This document shows positions 60,099 through 64,000 of a DNA stretch of 64,000 nucleotides, piece after piece (position 1 is the stretch's first letter; each line of letters opens with the position of its first letter). Below the pieces are notes generated by a model, which did not search any database, was not told the origin of the DNA, and worked only from the letters and a program-made list of their open reading frames with translations. The position numbers and the translations under genes are program-made. This DNA is from NC2004 sp050874905 (GTDB lineage: Bacteria > Bacillota > Clostridia > Lachnospirales > Lachnospiraceae): assembly GCA_050874905.1 (NCBI GenBank), contig JBNMLP010000006.1, forward strand, positions 72,815 to 136,814, in the 5' to 3' direction.

Positions 60099-61402
60099 TC
60101 AAGCAGGTAAGAACACCGCTTCATTATAAGGATTTTCGCTGTATTGATACAGCTTGTACGGATAGCTGCTGCGCCGGCTGGCAGGTGGACGTGGACGCTG
60201 TTTCCTGGGAGAAGTATCAGCAGGTAGAAGGAGAATTTGGTGCGTATATGCACTCTGTCATGGTCGAAGGTCATGACGGAGAAGAGGGGCAGTTTCGTTT
60301 GCGGGCAGACGGACGCTGCCCTTTTTTGAATGATTGCGGTCTTTGCGATATGTATACGGCGTTAGGAGAGGAGAGTCTTTGTGATACCTGTACGAACTAT
60401 CCGCGTTTTATGGAAGACTATGGAACGCTCAGAGAGGTGGGACTTGCCTTTTCCTGTCCGGAAGCGTCCCGTCTGATCCTGTCTGATGACGCACCGATGC
60501 AGTTCGTGCTGGAGGAGGCAGAAGGAACAACGAAAGATTCTGCGGCATATGATGTCATGTGGCGTACCAGGCATATGGGAGTGGAAGAAGAAGCTTACGT
60601 TGCAGCAGAGGACGGAGATTTTATTCTGCACCGGGAAGCAGTGGATCAGGACTATTTAGACGAACTTCTAATATGCCGGGAGACTGCCTTTTTTATTGTG
60701 CAGAACCGGAAGTTTTCCATCCGGGACCGTATCGTGCTGTTTCTTGATTATGCGATGGTATTGCAGAATGTGATCGACCATGAAGAAGAAATGGAACCAG
60801 TTGTTATGCAATATCAGAAGGAAGCATGGTTATTCAAACGTCTTGCAATTTTAAAACAGGAACAGAATGAAAATGCGAAAAATCTGGAACTATATGAAGA
60901 GAGGGTACCGGAAACGGAACTGAAATACCAGTTCCTGCCGGAGTATATCGCCATCTTGTATCAGGATCTGAAGCACTGCAAGCCGACATGGAGCGGTGTT
61001 CTTTCCGAAGCGGAGGAGCTGCTTCACAAACAAAAGAGTGCAAAAGAATATGCGGCATGTTATGATACCTTTATGGAAGAGATGAAAGACAGAGCCTATG
61101 AGTATGAGCATCTGATGAGTTACTTTATCTTCAAGTATTTCTTAAAGGCATATTTTGATGATGATATATATGGAAAGGTACTGCTCAGTGTCATGGGATT
61201 TTTGGTGATCCGGGAGCTTGGGGTGTGTCAGTATGTGAAACAAAACGGTGTCTTTACCAAACAGGATCAGCAGGAGCTTTATCATTTGTACTCCAGAGAA
61301 TTGGAACACTCAGAGGAGAACTATGATCTGATCATGGATCTTTTGCACACGGAGCATATGTGTAATGGACATTATCTGATGGCATTGTTATTGGAAGGAT
61401 AG
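60095..61402 (+). CDS. fliB: FliB-type lysine N-methylase
   Basis: 435 residues. The N-terminal half is Cys-rich in the FliB order: CIDTACTDSCCAGW, CPFLNDCGLCDMY, and LCDTCTNYPR. The rest is helical with a late KYFLKAYFDDD block. FliB methylates surface lysines of flagellin; its Cys-rich part binds iron-sulphur clusters. No flagellar gene is in the window, and it is translationally coupled to the SGNH protein. The target could be flagellin elsewhere or another surface protein. Confidence 0.88.
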   Translation: MIKQVRTPLHYKDFRCIDTACTDSCCAGWQVDVDAVSWEKYQQVEGEFGAYMHSVMVEGHDGEEGQFRLRADGRCPFLNDCGLCDMYTALGEESLCDTCTNYPRFMEDYGTLREVGLAFSCPEASRLILSDDAPMQFVLEEAEGTTKDSAAYDVMWRTRHMGVEEEAYVAAEDGDFILHREAVDQDYLDELLICRETAFFIVQNRKFSIRDRIVLFLDYAMVLQNVIDHEEEMEPVVMQYQKEAWLFKRLAILKQEQNENAKNLELYEERVPETELKYQFLPEYIAILYQDLKHCKPTWSGVLSEAEELLHKQKSAKEYAACYDTFMEEMKDRAYEYEHLMSYFIFKYFLKAYFDDDIYGKVLLSVMGFLVIRELGVCQYVKQNGVFTKQDQQELYHLYSRELEHSEENYDLIMDLLHTEHMCNGHYLMALLLEG

Positions 61403-61410
61403 GAGGCACA

Positions 61411-62709
61411 ATGGCTGACTGGCAGGAAGAAAAAAGGCAAAAAACAAGAGCTCTGGCAGAGGAAGTGCTCTCTATCAGCCGGGATCAGATCGCGGTGCAT
61501 CTGCGCTTTTTAGATATTGCACTGGCTGCGATGAAGCTCGTTCCAAGAGAAGATATCCAGACGATGGCGACGGATGGCATCACGATCTATTATGAGCCGG
61601 AATGGGTGCTTCGTGCTTATGAAAAGGAACCGCAGCTTGTGGCGCGCACGTATCTTCATCTGCTGCTGCATCTGATCTTTTTTCACAGCTTTCAGTATGA
61701 TAAGCTAAATCCGATCTGGTGGAATTTAGCCGCAGATATTGCGGTGGAAGATGCGATCCTTTCGATGGAGCTTCCGGCGGTCACGATCAAGGCGGATGCA
61801 GAAATGAAACGGCGGCTCGCCATTTTAAGAAAGCAGGTACATGGTATTACTGCGGAGCGGGTCTACAAATATTTCAAGGTAAATGAATTGTCGGAATCGG
61901 GAAAAGCACAGTGGCAGGAGCTTTATCATAAGGATGAGCATTTGTATTGGAGGAGCAAGAAGGAGATCACGGTCATGCAGGAGCAGTGGCAGAAGATCAG
62001 TGAACGGGTGAAAACGGATCTTCGTACCTTTTCCAAAGATAAGATCGGTTCCAAGGAAATAGAAGAAAATCTATCCGAGGCGACACGATCCAGGCAGGAT
62101 TACAGCGAGCTGTTACGGCGGTTTACTGTTCTTTCCGAGGATATGAGAGTCAATGATGACGAATTTGATTATATCTATTACAGCTATGGCATGTCACTTT
62201 ATAAAAATATGCCGCTGATCGAACCACTGGAGTATAAGGATTCCAAAAAAATAAAGGATTTTGTGATCGCACTGGATACGTCGGCCTCCTGTGACGGACA
62301 TGTGGTGCGTGGCTTTTTAAAACGTACGTATGATATCTTAAAGCAGGCAGATTCTTTTTTCGGTCAGATGAATCTGCATGTGATCCAGTGTGATGCAGCA
62401 GTGCAGAAGGATACCAAAATTACAAACCAGCAGGAGCTTGATCAGTTTTTAAATCATATGACGATCAAGGGCTTTGGTTCGACGGATTTCCGCCCGGTGT
62501 TCCGCTATGTGGAGGAGCTGAAAAAGAACGGAGAATTTACCAATCTGAAAGGTCTGATCTACTTTACGGACGGGTATGGCACCTATCCTGAAAAAATGCC
62601 GGACTATGACTGTATGTTTGCCTTTTTAGAGGAGGACGAACATGCACCCAAGCTGCCGCCGTGGGCGATCAAGGTGATCCTTGACGAAGAAGAATTTGAG
62701 GAAGAATAA
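61411..62709 (+). CDS. VWA-like/DUF2201 putative metallopeptidase-type protein
   Basis: 432 residues. The N-terminal half (about 1-260) matches the metallopeptidase-like DUF2201 part; a HExxH-like site is degenerate here (HLLLHLIFFH). The C-terminal half is a VWA-like fold with a MIDAS-type opening VIALDTSASCDG and STDFRPVF. The protein is acidic at the end (EEEFEEE). It is followed 10 bases later by a MoxR-type AAA gene, the usual partner of VWA proteins in metal-insertion or chaperone-like complexes. Function unknown. Confidence 0.85.
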   Translation: MADWQEEKRQKTRALAEEVLSISRDQIAVHLRFLDIALAAMKLVPREDIQTMATDGITIYYEPEWVLRAYEKEPQLVARTYLHLLLHLIFFHSFQYDKLNPIWWNLAADIAVEDAILSMELPAVTIKADAEMKRRLAILRKQVHGITAERVYKYFKVNELSESGKAQWQELYHKDEHLYWRSKKEITVMQEQWQKISERVKTDLRTFSKDKIGSKEIEENLSEATRSRQDYSELLRRFTVLSEDMRVNDDEFDYIYYSYGMSLYKNMPLIEPLEYKDSKKIKDFVIALDTSASCDGHVVRGFLKRTYDILKQADSFFGQMNLHVIQCDAAVQKDTKITNQQELDQFLNHMTIKGFGSTDFRPVFRYVEELKKNGEFTNLKGLIYFTDGYGTYPEKMPDYDCMFAFLEEDEHAPKLPPWAIKVILDEEEFEEE

Positions 62710-62719
62710 GGAGAGCATG

Positions 62720-64000
62720 ATGAATATCAATCAGGCAAAGAATTATATTAAAAATGATGTGAGATTATATTTGAAAAAGGACGAATATGGGGAATATCGG
62801 ATCCCACTGGTCAGACAGCGTCCTATTTTTCTGCTGGGTGCGCCGGGTATTGGAAAGACGGCGATCATGGAGCAAGTAGCAGAGGAGCTTCAGGTGGCAT
62901 TGGTTTCCTATTCCATGACGCATCATACCAGACAGTCCGCCCTCGGTCTTCCTTTTATCCGTCATAAGGAATACGAGGGAATGGAATATGATGTCAGTGA
63001 ATATACGATGAGCGAGATCATTGCATCTATTTATGATGTGATGGAGCAGTCCGGGGTAAAGGAAGGGATCCTGTTTTTGGACGAGATCAACTGCGTGTCG
63101 GAAACACTGGCTCCGTCCATGCTGCAGTTTTTACAGTACAAGGTATTTGGACGGCACAAGGTGCCGGAAGGCTGGGTGATCGTGACAGCAGGAAATCCAC
63201 CGGAGTATAACAAGTCCGTGCGGGAATTTGATGTGGTGACGATGGATCGTCTGAAGATCCTGGAAGTAGAAGCAGATTATAAAACGTGGAAAAAATATGC
63301 CGCAGAGCGGGGCATCCATACGGCGATCTTAAATTTCTTAGAGATCAAAAAGGATTATTTTTATCATATGGAAATGACAGTCGGCGGACGCTCGTATGTG
63401 ACAGCCAGAGGCTGGGAGGATCTGTCGCAGATGATAACACTTTACGAGGAAGAGGAGCTTACCGTCGATGAGACTCTTGTTTCCCAGTATATCCGGAATG
63501 AGAAGATCGTAAAAGAATTTACCGCCTATTACGATCTGTATAAGAAATACAAAAAGGATTATCAGTTAGAGCAGATTCTTTGCGGAGAGGCGAGCGAAGC
63601 AGCGATCATGAAAGGACAAAATGCCACCTTTGATGAGCGGCTTTCGGTGCTTGGCATGCTGATGGATCAGATCAACGTGGAAATGAAGCAGGTTATGGAA
63701 GAATCCGATTATCTTACCGAGCTGATGGGACCATGCAAGGCGGTCAAAAATGCAGCACAGGATCATACGGCATCCGACATTGCCACAATGCTAAATACCC
63801 AGCAGCAGGGCAGAAAAACATTGATCGAACAGCGTTCCCGCGCCAATTCCTTATCCAGCGAAGAAAAAGAAAAGCAGCGTCGTGTGATCGCATTTTTAGA
63901 GGCAAATGAAAAAGCCGTGCGAACGAAAGGGGCAAAGACCGGAGAGGAAGCATTTGCCGTGATAAAGGAAGCCTTCGACCAGGGCGTGCTTCATTTAAAG
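62720..64000 (+). CDS. MoxR-type AAA ATPase, 3' end outside the window
   Basis: 427 codons read through to the last base with no stop. The start is the second of two ATGs (62717 and 62720), 5 bases after AGGAGAG. Walker A is GAPGIGKTAIME, Walker B ILFLDEIN, and sensor 1 lies in VIVTAGNPPEYN. The rest is helical and charged. MoxR ATPases act with VWA proteins, as encoded immediately upstream. Function unknown. Confidence 0.92.
   Translation, partial: MNINQAKNYIKNDVRLYLKKDEYGEYRIPLVRQRPIFLLGAPGIGKTAIMEQVAEELQVALVSYSMTHHTRQSALGLPFIRHKEYEGMEYDVSEYTMSEIIASIYDVMEQSGVKEGILFLDEINCVSETLAPSMLQFLQYKVFGRHKVPEGWVIVTAGNPPEYNKSVREFDVVTMDRLKILEVEADYKTWKKYAAERGIHTAILNFLEIKKDYFYHMEMTVGGRSYVTARGWEDLSQMITLYEEEELTVDETLVSQYIRNEKIVKEFTAYYDLYKKYKKDYQLEQILCGEASEAAIMKGQNATFDERLSVLGMLMDQINVEMKQVMEESDYLTELMGPCKAVKNAAQDHTASDIATMLNTQQQGRKTLIEQRSRANSLSSEEKEKQRRVIAFLEANEKAVRTKGAKTGEEAFAVIKEAFDQGVLHLK

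Noticed and set aside
1..64000. tRNA, rRNA, tmRNA or CRISPR arrays
   Set aside because: No cloverleaf with a GTTCGA-type T loop and CCA end, no rRNA-like segment and no regularly spaced repeats were noticed on either strand; a covariance scan was not possible.

Overview
The window looks like chromosomal DNA of an anaerobic low-to-mid GC Bacillota, most probably a gut Lachnospiraceae. Support: a class III anaerobic ribonucleotide reductase with its activase, a sodium-pump decarboxylase beta subunit, near-consensus sigma-A promoters (TTGACA/TATAAT), strong AGGAGG ribosome binding sites, and families common in that group (PDDEXK transposase-like nucleases, DUF3990, InlB-like repeat surface proteins, MBOAT/SGNH acetylation pairs). 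The genus cannot be fixed from the sequence alone. No rRNA, tRNA, CRISPR array, insertion sequence or prophage was seen.

Layout. 1-5.2 kb: end of an ABC exporter operon, a divergent phosphoribosyltransferase-like protein, and a minus-strand sodium-pump beta subunit with a tiny membrane partner. 5.4-13.9 kb: a membrane-anchored protein, a GT2 glycosyltransferase and a GtrA-YfhO fusion that together look like a complete surface-glycosylation pathway, then a hybrid histidine kinase and a HEAT/methyltransferase fusion. 13.9-25.9 kb: secreted subtilase, DUF624-mutY, hslO with an SGNH protein, a histidine phosphatase, a GNAT, clpB, and small membrane proteins. 25.9-31.8 kb: a deformylase homologue with an altered motif, a likely ADP-ribosyltransferase toxin-antitoxin pair, a flavodoxin/AhpD-cupin redox operon with a LysR regulator, and a MATE pump. 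31.9-43.4 kb: fba, a TauE exporter, a nuclease and its remnant, a 1959-residue repeat surface protein, lysA and a cyclophilin.

43.5-51.5 kb is the most unusual part. A GHKL histidine kinase and LytTR regulator face, across a control region with nested inverted repeats, a one-strand cluster encoding a small secreted cysteine-free protein, a membrane-anchored and a lipid-anchored protein with similar C-termini, three membrane proteins of ABC-permease type and one ABC ATPase. By eye its composition is more AT-rich than its flanks. It reads as a regulated peptide secretion or immunity system that I cannot assign to a described type.

51.6-64 kb: a glycerophosphodiesterase, an ammonium channel fused to a P-II domain behind a transcription attenuator, nrdD-nrdG with NrdR-like boxes, and an operon-like run of MBOAT, SGNH hydrolase, a FliB-type lysine methylase, a VWA/metallopeptidase-like protein and a MoxR AAA ATPase cut by the window end.

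Start codons were chosen by ribosome-binding-site spacing. In several genes an ATG or GTG lies directly on the end of the AGGAGG and the real start is 6-9 bases further on. All functional calls come from motif reading without database searches.
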